Under the pieces are notes generated by a model. The model ran no database searches. It saw only the letters and a program-made list of their open reading frames with translations, and had not been told where the DNA came from. From Mnemiopsis leidyi (Eukaryota > Ctenophora > Tentaculata > Lobata > Bolinopsidae), in NCBI GenBank assembly GCA_000226015.1, contig JH154851.1, positions 10,304-44,169 on the forward strand: 33,866 nucleotides of DNA. The letters are read 5' to 3'. Shown one piece after another: positions 33,757 through 33,866 of this stretch; within the stretch, counting starts at the first letter, position 1; each line of letters starts with the position of its first letter. The position numbers and the translations under genes are program-made.

Positions 33757-33866
33757 TTCAGGCAGGGTTTTCTTATTACGTGATATAGCGTTTAATCTCG
33801 ACATCTATTTATATATCAGATCTTGCTCCTTAGTTACTAAGAAGGTAACAGTGATGACAGACCCGA
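33757..33866 (+). other. Conserved block downstream of copy C, candidate last exon (also after A and B)
   Basis: TTTCAG followed by GGCAGGGTTTTCTTATTACG matches the block after copy A (27283-27412), and a shortened form follows copy B (30519-30600). After the AG, a phase-1 reading frame is open in C to the window end and in A to a TAA at about 27378-27380, sharing DIYLYIRSCSLVTK. Copy A has a 7-bp AACTAAG insertion that shifts the rest. This may be a real fourth exon or merely non-coding sequence carried along by the duplication. Confidence 0.35.

Overview
This is nuclear DNA from an intron-rich invertebrate animal. GT-AG introns interrupt every conserved gene. The recognisable proteins (a Vti1b SNARE, a Nanos zinc-finger protein, an MBOAT1/2 acyltransferase and cytoplasmic dynein heavy chain) are metazoan in type. 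AT-rich introns, a tRNA-like SINE, foldback elements and many minisatellites fit an early-branching or marine invertebrate such as a cnidarian, sponge or placozoan. The species is not identified, and that lineage guess is inference.

Layout from left to right. Positions 1-560 hold a 39-bp direct repeat and possible terminal exons of an unrecognised upstream gene. Positions 792-8476 are a complete five-exon vti1b gene on the plus strand. Its 6.4-kb intron 3 contains a complete three-exon nanos gene in the same orientation (1999-4529) and a long inverted-repeat element (5541-5896). Positions 9118-13871 are a complete ten-exon MBOAT1/2-type lysophospholipid acyltransferase. Positions 14455-15660 are a GC-richer intergenic block of foldback and dispersed repeats.

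Positions 16501-24929 on the minus strand are the last 16 exons (718 residues) of cytoplasmic dynein 1 heavy chain. At least six of its introns carry a minisatellite, each with a different unit. One is an 11-copy array of overlapping CRE and CACGTG palindromes. The upstream dynein exons were not found in the rest of the window.

Positions 26101-33866 on the plus strand hold three tandem paralogues of an apparently secreted protein family. Each has a signal-peptide exon and an exon encoding an unrecognised domain of about 147 residues; the first two also have a sushi/CCP-like exon. All exon junctions are phase 1. Parts of the exons are identical at the nucleotide level between copies whose introns no longer align. 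The third copy has lost most of its CCP exon through a clean deletion of about 266 bp.

The four conserved genes are housekeeping or germline genes and do not form one pathway. The most unusual points are nanos inside vti1b, the CCP-type array with exon-restricted identity, and the minisatellite-laden dynein introns.
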